A DNA stretch of 14,489 bases, from assembly GCA_007570945.1 (NCBI GenBank), contig RKSH01000072.1, forward strand, positions 1 through 14,489. Reading direction: 5' to 3'. Position 1 is the stretch's first letter; each line of letters starts with the position of its first letter. The position numbers and the translations under genes are program-made. Shown here piece by piece: positions 7,370-14,489 of the stretch. The notes under the pieces were generated by a model. That model was given only the letters and a program-made list of their open reading frames with translations, did no database searches and was not told the origin of the DNA. The DNA comes from Gammaproteobacteria bacterium. GTDB lineage: Bacteria > Pseudomonadota > Gammaproteobacteria > Arenicellales > Spongiicolonaceae.

Positions 7370-7697
7370 ATCCCCGCCATCAAATTCGCGGTATTGTGCA
7401 CACGAAACTCTTCCACGGAGGCACTAAGTGCCATGCGTCGGCGTAAAAAATGCAGATGGCGGTTGACCGCGTTGCGGTTCATGCCACACAACCGCGGGGC
7501 GATTCACAAAGTGTTCAAATTCAGTGCAAATAGGCGCACAATGCGGCGAAATTGACGCTCTGGAACACGCGCGGAAATATAGCGGTTCTTCATTGAATGT
7601 CAGTAGGTTACGCAATATTTTGCCTCGCTCAACTTGTCATGACCCATCGCCAACCACCCTCCCAAGAGGCCAAAATGTGGCGGTCTTAAACGAGGGG
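7370..7697. other. Gene-free spacer with no recognisable coding content
   Basis: No reading frame on either strand has domain-like composition or a ribosome-binding site. I see only a short weak dyad (GCGGTT...AACCGC around 7474-7495). Composition is nearer 50% GC than that of the flanking operon, as in the nuclease cassette. It may be leftover DNA from the acquisition of that cassette, or a long upstream region of the transporter operon. Confidence 0.5.
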
Positions 7698-7750
7698 TTG
7701 ACATGAGAAACGGTTGTATACAATATCTTAAATAGCACACAATTCGTGCT
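7698..7750 (+). promoter_or_regulatory. Promoter with FadR/GntR-type operator for the TTT operon
   Basis: A perfect -35 box, TTGACA, lies at 7698-7703. The perfect 10-bp palindrome TTGTATACAA at 7714-7723 fits the FadR-subfamily GntR consensus tNGTa(N0-3)tACNa and falls where the -10 box should be: TACAAT at 7719-7724 gives a short 15-bp spacer, CAATAT at 7721-7726 gives 17. A repressor bound there would block RNA polymerase. Downstream, AGCAC (7734-7738) and GTGCT (7746-7750) form a small dyad. The motifs are seen; the regulator, absent from the window, is inferred. Confidence 0.55.
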
Positions 7751-7819
7751 GCTCGCCCCGGATGATGGGCGGGCGATTTCGCCAACTTAATCTTTCAAAC
7801 CATACCCAGGAGAAAACAC

Positions 7820-8797
7820 ATGACTTACATGAAAACAACCGCCATGGCGGCGCTGGCCGCCCTGGCATTGGCACAGGCGCCGGCAATGGCGGCCTATCCG
7901 GAACGCCCTATCACGCTCATCGTCCCGTGGGGCGCCGGGGGTGGAACCGACACGCTCACCCGCATATTCGCCAAGGGGCTGGAGGCGGAGCTTGGCGTCC
8001 GCATCAATGTGGTGAACCGCACCGGCGGCAGCGGCGTGACGGGTCATTCCGCCATCGCCAATGCCAAGCCGGATGGCTACACCATCGGGGCCGGCACCTC
8101 GGAACTGGCCGCGACTTTCAAGGTCACCGGCTTGGCCGACTTGGCCGCTGAAGACTTCACGCTTATCTCTCGGATGGCCACCTTGCCGGCGAGTTTTGTC
8201 GTCGGAAAGAATTCTCCGTACGCGAACCTGCGCGAAGCGCTGGACGACATTCGCGTAAACCCGGCCGGAACTTACAGCTCGTCCGGTAGCGGGCAAGGCG
8301 GGCCGTGGCACATCGCGGTTTCTGGACTGATGTTGGCCGAGGGTCTGCCTTCCAACCAGATTAAGTGGATTCCCAGCAAGGGCGGCGCGCCAGCGTTGCA
8401 GGATCTGGCCGCAGGCGGGGTGACTTTCTTCACCGGGGCGCTTTCGGAGGCGCGCGCCTTGTCAGACGCTGGAGAAGTGCGAATTCTCGCCATCATGTCC
8501 GCCGCACGCTCGCCGGTTTTTCCAGACACTCCGACAGTCAAAGAGGCCGCCGGAACTGACTGGGCATATGAAAACTGGTTCTCGCTGGTCGGGCCGAAAG
8601 GCCTGCCCCCGGAGGTGGCCGCCAAATTAAGCGAGGCCGGAGCCCGCGCCGCCGCCCGCCCGGACGTGCGCGACAGGCTCTTGGAGCGCGGATACACTCC
8701 GACGTGGGAAAACCCGCAGGCGTTCGCGTTGTTCGTCGGGGAATTTTCCGTCACCATCTCCCGGTTGCTGAAAGAGTTGGGAATGGCCAAGCAGTAG
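7820..8797 (+). CDS. tctC: TTT-family periplasmic solute-binding protein (TctC/Bug type)
   Basis: A 325-residue extracytoplasmic receptor of the tripartite tricarboxylate transporter family. Residues 1-24 form a signal peptide (basic start, hydrophobic Ala/Leu core, AMA cleavage site before AYPERP). The mature start YPERPITLIVPWGAGGGTDTLTR is the family hallmark, the glycine loop contacting the ligand carboxylate. NRTGGSGVTGHSAIANAKPDGYTIG follows, again diagnostic. The ATG at 7820 has an AGGAG site 7 nt ahead; an ATG three codons later is less well placed. The protein would bind a carboxylated compound in the periplasm and pass it to the TctAB membrane part encoded just downstream. The ligand cannot be read from the sequence; the amidohydrolase in the same operon hints at a lactone or its open carboxylate. 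Likely controlled by the GntR-type site upstream. Confidence 0.93.
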   Translation: MTYMKTTAMAALAALALAQAPAMAAYPERPITLIVPWGAGGGTDTLTRIFAKGLEAELGVRINVVNRTGGSGVTGHSAIANAKPDGYTIGAGTSELAATFKVTGLADLAAEDFTLISRMATLPASFVVGKNSPYANLREALDDIRVNPAGTYSSSGSGQGGPWHIAVSGLMLAEGLPSNQIKWIPSKGGAPALQDLAAGGVTFFTGALSEARALSDAGEVRILAIMSAARSPVFPDTPTVKEAAGTDWAYENWFSLVGPKGLPPEVAAKLSEAGARAAARPDVRDRLLERGYTPTWENPQAFALFVGEFSVTISRLLKELGMAKQ

Positions 8798-8812
8798 CGC
8801 GGCGGGTTGCGC

Positions 8813-9286
8813 ATGCGCCTCAACGATTTTTTCTTCGGCATCGCTTTTCTCGCACTGGGCTCGGGAGTCGTGGTCGAGGCGCGGGAATTTCCAGCCGTTC
8901 CCGGACAACTCTACGGCGCCGCAGTCTTTCCGACCTTGGTCGGGGCGGCGCTGGTTTTTTTTGGTCTCTCGCTGTGCGTTTCCGGAGTGCGGGATTTCCG
9001 CTGGTCGTCAACGTTTCTTCCGCCACCATGGGTGAAGTTCCCGCGTCAGATTACGGCTGTCTTGCTGACCTTGGGCGGGCTGCTGTTTTGCGCGCTATTT
9101 GCGGAGCGACTGGGATTTATGGCATGCATTTTTGTGCTGACTTTTCCGTTGCAACTGTGCCTGGGTGCGCGCCCCGCCCACGCCTTAGCGGTTTCCGCGG
9201 GGACAGCGGCGGCTATTGAGGCGGGCTTTGTCTGGTTGCTGGGTGCGCCGTTGCCGCGCGGCGTGGTGGAATCGCTGTTTCGATGA
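8813..9286 (+). CDS. tctB: TTT small membrane subunit (TctB)
   Basis: A 157-residue hydrophobic protein with four predicted membrane helices: DFFFGIAFLALGSGVVVEA, the AAVFPTLVGAALVFFGLSL stretch, ITAVLLTLGGLLFCALFA and LGFMACIFVLTF, with a further hydrophobic end. FPAVPGQLYGAAVFPTLVG is the usual TctB loop. The sequence is poorly conserved in this family and its identity rests also on its place between TctC and TctA. ATG 8813 is taken as start, with a weak purine-rich GGCGGG ahead; a TTG at 8807 is possible. Its stop overlaps the tctA ATG (ATGA), so the two are translationally coupled. Confidence 0.87.
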   Translation: MRLNDFFFGIAFLALGSGVVVEAREFPAVPGQLYGAAVFPTLVGAALVFFGLSLCVSGVRDFRWSSTFLPPPWVKFPRQITAVLLTLGGLLFCALFAERLGFMACIFVLTFPLQLCLGARPAHALAVSAGTAAAIEAGFVWLLGAPLPRGVVESLFR

Positions 9287-10767
9287 GCGCGCACTTTGCA
9301 GCGGCACTGCCGCTGGTTTTGGACCCGGCGGTGCTGGGCGTTGTCGCCCTGGCCGCGCTGCTGGGAATTTTGGTTGGTGCCATGCCGGGGCTGACCGCGG
9401 TCATGGGCGTGGCTTTGCTGGTGCCATTCACTTTTCACTTGGACCCGCTTCCGGCTGTGGCGGCGGTGGTCACCTTGGCGGCGACCGCGATTTTCGCCGG
9501 GGATATACCGGGAATTTTGCTTCGCATTCCCGGCACGCCGGCCTCGGCCGCCTACGCAGAGGACGGGCACCAAATGGCTATGCGGGGCGAACCGCATGTG
9601 GCGCTTTCACTCAGCATGGCGGGGGCTTGCGCCGGGGGGATCATCGGTGTCACGGTGCTGGTTATGGCCGCCCCGGCTTTGGCGCGTGCGGCCCTGCAGT
9701 TCAGCTCCTTTGAATATTTTTGGCTGGCGTTGTTGGGGCTTTGCTGCGCGGCGCTGGTGTCGTCGTCCTCGGCCCGCAAAGGCGCGACAGCGCTGTGCCT
9801 TGGATTGCTGCTCTCCACCGTTGGGCTGGACGAGACCGCGGGAAGCGCCCGCTTCACTTTCGGCTCGACCAATCTCATTGGCGGCGTCAATTTCATCGCG
9901 GTCCTCATCGGACTGTTCGCCCTGCCGGCAATTATTCGCGGATTCACGCAGCACACACCGGCGCCGCGCTTTCCGGATATTCCTTTCCGGGCGCTGGCCC
10001 TCCAACTCAGAAAAAACACAACCAAGCTCAAAATAAATATGGCGCGCGGGGGGCTATTAGGCGCGGCGGTTGGCGCCTTGCCGGGGGCGGGGGCGGACAT
10101 CGCCGCATGGATTGCCTACGCGGTCAGCCGCAAGCTATCCAAAACGCCGGAGAAATTCGGCGCGGGCGGCGCAGAGGGAATCGCCGAAGCCGGGGCGGCG
10201 AACAACGGGGCATTATCCGGGGCATATGTACCAGCGCTGGTCTTCGGCGTGCCGGGAGATTCCATCACCGCCGTCGTCATTGGCGTCCTGTATCTGAAAG
10301 GACTGCAACCGGGGCCGACCATATTCCTCAATCAGGCGGACATGGTTTACGCGATATTCATCATCTTCTTTCTGGCGAACCTCGCTTTGTTGCCGCTGGG
10401 GCTGATAATCGCCCGGCTCGCCCGGCGGCTGCTTATGATTCCACGTGCTTTTCTGGCGCCGGTTGTGCTGGCATTTGCGTCCGTGGGAGCATATGCCATC
10501 AACAATTCCGCTTTTGACATCGGCGTAATGCTGGTGGCCGGCATGGTCGGTTACGTTCTGGAGGAAAATCGCTTTCCTCTCGCGCCAATCATTCTGGGGA
10601 TGGTCTTGGGCGGGATGGTGGAATTCAATTTCGTCACCAGCATGATCAAGGTGGACGGCGACCTAACCGCGTTTTTCTCGCGCCCCATCGCCGCCGCGCT
10701 GGGCGTCGCGACAATCGCCGCCATATCCATCCCGGCGATTCGCCTCGTCCTCTCCCGTCGCGGATAG
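9283..10767 (+). CDS. tctA: TTT large membrane subunit (TctA)
   Basis: A 494-residue permease with about 11-12 hydrophobic segments, the normal size. Both family motifs are intact: GAMPGLTAVMGVALLVPFTF near residues 32-51 with the paired IPGILLRIPGTPASAAYAEDG, and in the second half GALPGAGADIAAW with GAANNGALSGAYVPALVFGVPGD. These repeated loops line the transport path in the inverted-repeat fold. The usual YGGS before the first IPG loop is FAGD here, a modest departure. Uptake is secondary, driven by an ion gradient, with the ligand delivered by TctC. The start overlaps the tctB stop by 4 nt and the stop is 5 nt before the amidohydrolase start, so the four genes form one tight operon. Confidence 0.94.
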   Translation: MSAHFAAALPLVLDPAVLGVVALAALLGILVGAMPGLTAVMGVALLVPFTFHLDPLPAVAAVVTLAATAIFAGDIPGILLRIPGTPASAAYAEDGHQMAMRGEPHVALSLSMAGACAGGIIGVTVLVMAAPALARAALQFSSFEYFWLALLGLCCAALVSSSSARKGATALCLGLLLSTVGLDETAGSARFTFGSTNLIGGVNFIAVLIGLFALPAIIRGFTQHTPAPRFPDIPFRALALQLRKNTTKLKINMARGGLLGAAVGALPGAGADIAAWIAYAVSRKLSKTPEKFGAGGAEGIAEAGAANNGALSGAYVPALVFGVPGDSITAVVIGVLYLKGLQPGPTIFLNQADMVYAIFIIFFLANLALLPLGLIIARLARRLLMIPRAFLAPVVLAFASVGAYAINNSAFDIGVMLVAGMVGYVLEENRFPLAPIILGMVLGGMVEFNFVTSMIKVDGDLTAFFSRPIAAALGVATIAAISIPAIRLVLSRRG

Positions 10768-10772
10768 GCGCG

Positions 10773-11654
10773 ATGATTTCGCCCCCTTTCCCCCTGGTCG
10801 ACGCACACCACCATTTGTGGGACTTGTCGCACAACCGCCATCCGTGGCTGCAGGACGAACCGATGATTCCTTTCCGCTACGGCGACTACCGTCCGTTATG
10901 TCGCGACTACGCGCCGGACGACTATCGTGCCGACATCGCCGGATTCGCGGTCACGGCGACCGTGGCGATGGAGGGCGAGTGGAACCCCGCCGACCCCCTC
11001 GGGGAAAGCCGCTGGATGGCGGAGGTGGCCTGCGGCGCAGGTTTCCCGCAGGGATTCGTCGCCCGGGCGTTTTTACACCAAGATAATGTCCACGAAGTTT
11101 TGGCAGCGCACGCCGAAATCCCGCTGGTTCGCGGAATTCGCCACAAGCCGGACGGCATCACCATGAACGACCCCGCGTGGCGCCGCGGATTTGCGGCGCT
11201 GTCCGCGCATGGATTCTCCTTTGATTTACAAGTTCCACACGCCCGCTTGCGCGAAGCGTTGGACTTGGCGGAATCTTTCCCCGAGACGCAAATCATTTTG
11301 AACCACGCCGGCCTGCCGGCGGACCGCTCGCCGGAGGGCATGTCCGCTTGGCGCAAAAATATGGCACTGGCCGCCCGCGCGCCGAATATCGCAGTCAAAA
11401 TTTCCGGGCTTGGCTTGGCCGGCCGCCCGTGGCGCGCAGATGACAATATCCCGGTCGTCCACCGGGTCATCGAACTATTCGGCGTTCACCGATGCATGTT
11501 CGCCAGTAATTTTCCGGTGGACAAATTGCTTGGGAGATTCGGCATCATCTTCGGCGCGTATCTGGCGGCAACCGCCGACCTTTCCATTGCCGACCGCACA
11601 CGGCTTTTCCGCGACAATGCCGTTGAGATTTACCGGCTCGTTGTTCCCAAGTGA
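10773..11654 (+). CDS. COG3618 amidohydrolase (lactonase-like metal-dependent hydrolase)
   Basis: A 293-residue TIM-barrel hydrolase of the amidohydrolase-2 family (PF04909 type), related to sugar-lactone hydrolases and to 2-pyrone-4,6-dicarboxylate lactonase. It begins with VDAHHHLWD (His12 and His14, the HxH after strand 1) and has LVRGIRHKPDG in the middle and ILNHAGLP (His178). Near the end is CMFASNFPVDKL: where the family usually has the catalytic aspartate of GSD(W/Y)P, this protein has Asn246, with Asp250 four residues on. I believe a branch of the family shares this SNFPVD form. Because it lies 5 nt after tctA it should act on the imported compound, probably by hydrolysing a lactone ring; the substrate is not known. 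The ATG at 10773 begins right before the first strand, so no residues are missing. Confidence 0.85.
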   Translation: MISPPFPLVDAHHHLWDLSHNRHPWLQDEPMIPFRYGDYRPLCRDYAPDDYRADIAGFAVTATVAMEGEWNPADPLGESRWMAEVACGAGFPQGFVARAFLHQDNVHEVLAAHAEIPLVRGIRHKPDGITMNDPAWRRGFAALSAHGFSFDLQVPHARLREALDLAESFPETQIILNHAGLPADRSPEGMSAWRKNMALAARAPNIAVKISGLGLAGRPWRADDNIPVVHRVIELFGVHRCMFASNFPVDKLLGRFGIIFGAYLAATADLSIADRTRLFRDNAVEIYRLVVPK

Positions 11655-11736
11655 GGGAAAATTTGACTCGAGAAGCGGTTGGTCCGGTTGCGGCTTATGC
11701 GGGTCAGCGCGGCGATTTGCACGGCGTTCAAATCGA

Positions 11737-11760
11737 ACAAAAACAGGCGCAGAATGTGCC
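11737..11760 (-). terminator. Weak candidate terminator after the SnoaL-like gene
   Basis: Read on the - strand, GGCACA and TGCGCC (11760-11746) form a short hairpin with one A-C mismatch and a 3-nt loop, followed by TGTTTTTGTT. It lies about 28 nt after the stop of the SnoaL-like gene. The stem is short, so this is only a candidate; no strong terminator is seen for the convergent amidohydrolase gene in the same 133-bp gap. Confidence 0.3.
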
Positions 11761-11787
11761 GGAATTATACCAGGGGCAATTTTTAAC

Positions 11788-12312
11788 TCACCGCCAGTTA
11801 TAAACCCCCTCCCCGTCAAACATGCTATTGCCGTTCACCGACCCCTCAGGAATCGGCCGCTGCACCACATCCCAGTGTTCCACAATTTTCCCGTCCTCAA
11901 GGCGGAAAATATCCACCGTCGCCCCCGACCCCGGCGCCCAGTCGTTGCCACGGTCCTGGGAACGCACGGTGTAGTGGCTCTGGGTCACCACGAAGTCGCC
12001 GTCGGCAAACACGCGCTTGACATCGGCGTGGAGTTCCGGGAACTGCTGAAACCAGCCGGTTGCCAATTCTTTCAGCGCGTCGCGGCCGTTGCGCTCGGTC
12101 GGATTGTGTGCAATCCAGTCGGCGACCATGATTTCATCCAACGCGCCCAAGTTGCGCTGATTGATGAACTCCTGCATATAGCGCAGCACCACCGCGCGGT
12201 TGCGCTCCTCGGCCGCCGCCGAGGATAGGTGGTTGCGCTCCACCCACACGCCGCCGGCAAAGAATCCGGCGAACAGGATGAGCATCAGGATGGTTTTGAT
12301 GTTGATTTGCAT
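11788..12312 (-). CDS. Membrane-anchored SnoaL-like (NTF2-fold) protein
   Basis: A 174-residue protein. Residues about 5-25 are one hydrophobic helix (IKTILMLILFAGFFAGGVWV) after a short start with one lysine, so an inner-membrane anchor or uncleaved signal is likely, putting the rest in the periplasm. From residue about 38 on it is a SnoaL / ester-cyclase-type NTF2 domain: RYMQEFINQRNLGALDEIMVADWIAHNP, then LKELATGWFQQFPELHADVKRVFADGDFVVTQ and a late VDIFRLEDGKIVEHWDVVQ, the typical end of the fold. Such proteins include cyclases, isomerases and many of unknown role. It has a GGGAGG site ahead of the ATG and starts 17 bp after the xsc stop on the same strand, so it is probably co-transcribed with ald-xsc. 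It is not a known part of taurine or sulfoacetaldehyde pathways. Confidence 0.8.
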   Translation of the reverse strand: MQINIKTILMLILFAGFFAGGVWVERNHLSSAAAEERNRAVVLRYMQEFINQRNLGALDEIMVADWIAHNPTERNGRDALKELATGWFQQFPELHADVKRVFADGDFVVTQSHYTVRSQDRGNDWAPGSGATVDIFRLEDGKIVEHWDVVQRPIPEGSVNGNSMFDGEGVYNWR

Positions 12313-12329
12313 TTGTTGCCTCCCGCCGC

Positions 12330-14069
12330 TCAGGCGAATTTTTTGTATTTGTCCAGCAGCCGCTTCGGCTTGGACAGTGCGTCGCGGCGGAACGGGTCAC
12401 CCAACTCGCGGGTGCACATGATTTCCACGATGGTGGTTTTGCCGCGCGCCTGGTCGTCGCAGGATTTTTGCAGAGCCGGGCCCACTTCCCCCAATTTTTC
12501 CACCGTCACCCCCTCGGCGCCCATGGCCTTGGCGATGTCGGCGAAACTCGGGTTTTCCAGGTTCACGCCGAGGAAGCGAGTGGCGTAAAAGTCCACCTGG
12601 TTTTTCTTCTCCGCGCCCCACTGGCGGTTGTTGAACACCACCGCGGTCACCGGGATTTCCTCGCGGATGCATGTCAAGATCTCGCCGAAACTCATGGTCC
12701 ATGCGCCGTCACCGGCGTACGACACCGCCGGCCGCCCGGGCGCCGCAAGTTTGGCGCCGATGACGGTCGGGAAAGCGTAGCCGCAGTTGCCGAAACTCAT
12801 GGCCGCCAGAAAACTGTTCGGCCGGTTGAAGCGCAAATAACTGTTCGCCACCGAGCAGATGTTGCCGATGTCGGTGGACACCATTGCATCTTCGGGCATG
12901 GCCTTTTCCAGTTCGCGCAACACCTGGCGCGGGTGCAGTCCGGAGTCGTCCGCCGACGCCTTGCGGCTCCACTCGTCCACCTCGCAGGTCCACTGGTCCA
13001 GTTCCGCCTCCCAGGCATCCTTCTCGCGCTTGATCTCAAGCGCGCGCTTTTCCTTGCCGCCGCCGGCGCCGTCAATTTTCGCAAGCCGCGCGGCCAACGC
13101 CGCCGCCGCCGCCCCGGCATCGCCGCACACCGCCACCGAGACGGGCTTCACCAAACCGAGCATGCGGTGGTCGCAGTCCACCTGGATAATCTTCGCTTTC
13201 TCCGGCCAATAGTTCAGTCCGTGCTGCGGCAGGGTGCCAAACGGTCCCAGCCGGGTGCCGAGGGCTAACACCACATCGGCGCGGCTGATTAATTTCATGC
13301 CGGCCTTGGATCCCTGGTAGCCAAGGGGCCCGCACCACAGCGGATGCGAGGCCGGGAATGAATCGTTGTGCAGGTAACTGTTCACCACCGGCGCGCCGAG
13401 CAGTTCGGCCAGTTTGACGCATGCATCGACGCCGCCGCTCATGATGACCCCGCCGCCGGAAACAATCACCGGAAACTTCGCCCGCGCCAGCAGTTCCGCG
13501 GCCTCGTCCAAACTGCGCTCGCCGCCGGCGCCGCGCTCAATTTTTTTCGGCGCGCTGATATCGACGTCGATTTCACCGTAAAAATAATCGCGCGGAATAT
13601 TCAGTTGCGCCGGGCCGCGCTCGGCCATGGCCATGTCAAAACACCGCGCGGTGATTTCCGCCATGCGCCCGGGGCCGTTGACATGCCCCTGGAATTTTGT
13701 GATGCGCGAGAATATGGGCAACTGCTCGGTCTCCTGAAAGCCGCCGAGGCCGATGGTGGCGGAGCCGGTTTCCGGGGTCACCGCCACCACCGGCGAGTGC
13801 GCCCAGTAGGCGGCGGCGATGGCGGTGACGAAGTTGGTGATGCCGGGGCCGTTCTGCGCAATGCATATGCCGTGGCGGTTGCCGACCCTGGAGTAGCCGT
13901 CGGCCATGTGCGCCGCGCCCTGTTCGTGCACGGTGGGGACGAAGCGGATGCCGGCGGCCGGAAAGATGTCCAGCGCGTCCATGAAAGCCGAGCCGACGAT
14001 GCCGAACACATCGCGCACGCCGTGCGCCGCCAAAGTTTCCACAAAGGCTTCGCTTGGGGTCATTTTCAT
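12330..14069 (-). CDS. xsc: Sulfoacetaldehyde acetyltransferase (thiamine-diphosphate enzyme)
   Basis: A 579-residue thiamine-diphosphate enzyme that most closely matches Xsc, which turns sulfoacetaldehyde plus phosphate into acetyl phosphate and sulfite in the cytoplasm. N-terminal domain: MKMTPSEAFVETLAAHGV, the VHEQGAAHMADGYSR helix with the cofactor-activating glutamate near residue 49, IAQNGPGITNFVTAI, GGFQETEQLP and LNIPRDYFYGEID, the last two typical of Xsc proteins. Central domain: HNDSFPASHPLWCGPLGYQGSKAGM and LGTRLGPFGTLP. C-terminal domain: GDGAW...VVFNNRQWGAEKKNQ, the GDG-N(25)-NN metal-cofactor motif, and ELGDPFRRDALSKP. Length fits. Starts at ATG 14069 with GAGG 8 nt ahead; Met3 is an alternative. 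It follows ald by 42 bp, the arrangement seen in taurine clusters. Other ThDP enzymes such as acetolactate synthase are less likely given the Xsc-specific segments; substrate remains inferred. Confidence 0.88.
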   Translation of the reverse strand: MKMTPSEAFVETLAAHGVRDVFGIVGSAFMDALDIFPAAGIRFVPTVHEQGAAHMADGYSRVGNRHGICIAQNGPGITNFVTAIAAAYWAHSPVVAVTPETGSATIGLGGFQETEQLPIFSRITKFQGHVNGPGRMAEITARCFDMAMAERGPAQLNIPRDYFYGEIDVDISAPKKIERGAGGERSLDEAAELLARAKFPVIVSGGGVIMSGGVDACVKLAELLGAPVVNSYLHNDSFPASHPLWCGPLGYQGSKAGMKLISRADVVLALGTRLGPFGTLPQHGLNYWPEKAKIIQVDCDHRMLGLVKPVSVAVCGDAGAAAAALAARLAKIDGAGGGKEKRALEIKREKDAWEAELDQWTCEVDEWSRKASADDSGLHPRQVLRELEKAMPEDAMVSTDIGNICSVANSYLRFNRPNSFLAAMSFGNCGYAFPTVIGAKLAAPGRPAVSYAGDGAWTMSFGEILTCIREEIPVTAVVFNNRQWGAEKKNQVDFYATRFLGVNLENPSFADIAKAMGAEGVTVEKLGEVGPALQKSCDDQARGKTTIVEIMCTRELGDPFRRDALSKPKRLLDKYKKFA

Positions 14070-14111
14070 TGTCGTTGTCCTCAGGAAAGTGGGTGAAGGT
14101 GAGGGTGAAAG

Positions 14112-14489
14112 TCAGGCGCGCCGCAGCGCATCCTCCGCCGGCAGGCAATCGCAACCCAGCGCGCCCGCGACATTTTCGCAGGTCACATGGCCCTGCCAGA
14201 TGTTCAAGCCGTTGCGCAGGTGAGGGTCACGGCCGAGCGCTTCTTTGTAGCCCAGGTCGGCGATGGTCAGCACATGGGGCAGGGTGGCGTTGTTCAGCGC
14301 AAAGGTGGAGGTGCGCGGCACGCCGCCGGGCATGTTGGCGACGCAGTAGTGCACCACCTCGTCCACCACAAAAGTCGGCTCCGAGTGGGTGGTCGCGTGC
14401 GAGGTTTCGCAACAGCCGCCCTGGTCAATGGCCACGTCCACAATCACCGCCCCCGGTTTCATCCCGCGCACCATGTCGGCGGTGATAAG
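14112..14489 (-). CDS. ald: Alanine dehydrogenase, C-terminal part (5' partial)
   Basis: Only the last 125 residues are in the window; the frame is open to the right edge (LITADMVRGM), so the ATG at 14474 is internal. Diagnostic stretches are MKPGAVIVDVAIDQGGCCETSHATTHSEPTF, VVHYCVANMPGGVPRTSTFALNNATLP and the end NIWQGHVTCENVAGALG, as in bacterial L-alanine dehydrogenase. The enzyme oxidises alanine to pyruvate and ammonium with NAD. Directly upstream of xsc it probably serves taurine breakdown by the transaminase route: taurine:pyruvate aminotransferase would make alanine, and Ald would regenerate pyruvate and release ammonium. A tpa gene would be expected further right but is not visible. 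The NAD-binding GxGxxG loop and the lysine and histidine of the active site lie outside the window, so integrity cannot be judged. Confidence 0.9.
   Translation of the reverse strand, partial: LITADMVRGMKPGAVIVDVAIDQGGCCETSHATTHSEPTFVVDEVVHYCVANMPGGVPRTSTFALNNATLPHVLTIADLGYKEALGRDPHLRNGLNIWQGHVTCENVAGALGCDCLPAEDALRRA

Noticed and set aside
7358..7615. Short overlapping frames on both strands in the gene-free stretch
   Set aside because: Each is about 60 codons, lacks a ribosome-binding site and shows no protein-like conservation pattern; composition looks random.
11410..12228. 272-codon + strand frame running from the amidohydrolase into the SnoaL-like gene
   Set aside because: It overlaps two well-supported genes in other frames and has no family features or ribosome-binding site.
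12330..14069. Acetolactate synthase or oxalyl-CoA decarboxylase as identity of the thiamine-diphosphate enzyme
   Set aside because: GGFQETEQLP, IPRDYFYGEID and the adjacent ald gene fit Xsc better, and no small regulatory subunit gene follows.
14070..14111. Repeated GTGAAGGTGAGGGTGAAAG-like run between ald and xsc
   Set aside because: Too short and imperfect to call a repeat element; probably low-complexity spacer.

Overview
The window reads as chromosome of a GC-rich proteobacterium, probably an alphaproteobacterium of marine or host-associated habit. This is inferred from gene content: a form II CO-dehydrogenase-like molybdenum hydroxylase, a tripartite tricarboxylate transporter (TTT), and an alanine dehydrogenase / sulfoacetaldehyde acetyltransferase pair of the kind used for taurine. 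No rRNA or marker gene is present to fix the taxon. I saw no tRNA, CRISPR array, insertion sequence or phage gene.

Layout. (1) 3-752, + strand: a NERD-domain protein with a C-terminal topoisomerase-type zinc finger, cut by the left edge. (2) 743-1285, - strand: a GNAT acetyltransferase whose end overlaps the NERD gene end. (3) 1308-5518, + strand: a coxG-coxS-coxL-coxM unit for a molybdenum hydroxylase (SRPBCC helper, 2Fe-2S subunit, molybdopterin subunit with the form II AYRGAGR motif, FAD subunit), closed by a clear intrinsic terminator. (4) 5586-5834: a small zinc-ribbon protein. (5) 5948-7327: a visibly AT-richer cassette with an HNH endonuclease gene and a PD-(D/E)XK-like gene, followed by a perfect 13-bp hairpin. 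(6) 7328-7819: a 492-bp gene-free stretch with a TTGACA box and a FadR/GntR-type palindrome. (7) 7820-11654, + strand: a TTT operon (TctC, TctB, TctA) plus a COG3618 amidohydrolase. (8) 14489-11788, - strand: ald (partial), xsc and a membrane-anchored SnoaL-like protein.

How it fits together. The cox-like enzyme would oxidise a small molecule with electrons passing Mo to 2Fe-2S to FAD; the form II motif means CO is not the assured substrate. The TTT operon would take up a carboxylate, and the co-transcribed amidohydrolase would probably hydrolyse it or a derived lactone. The ald-xsc pair fits taurine dissimilation: deamination to sulfoacetaldehyde, then phosphate-dependent cleavage to acetyl phosphate and sulfite, with Ald recycling alanine to pyruvate and ammonium.

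The most unusual signals are a perfectly symmetric AGTATATACT palindrome between the GNAT and coxG genes, which puts a TATACT box exactly 6 nt from the ATG on both strands (a candidate bidirectional leaderless promoter); a third gene (6572) with the same box-N6-ATG spacing; and the low-GC two-nuclease cassette, a candidate horizontally acquired or defence-like unit.
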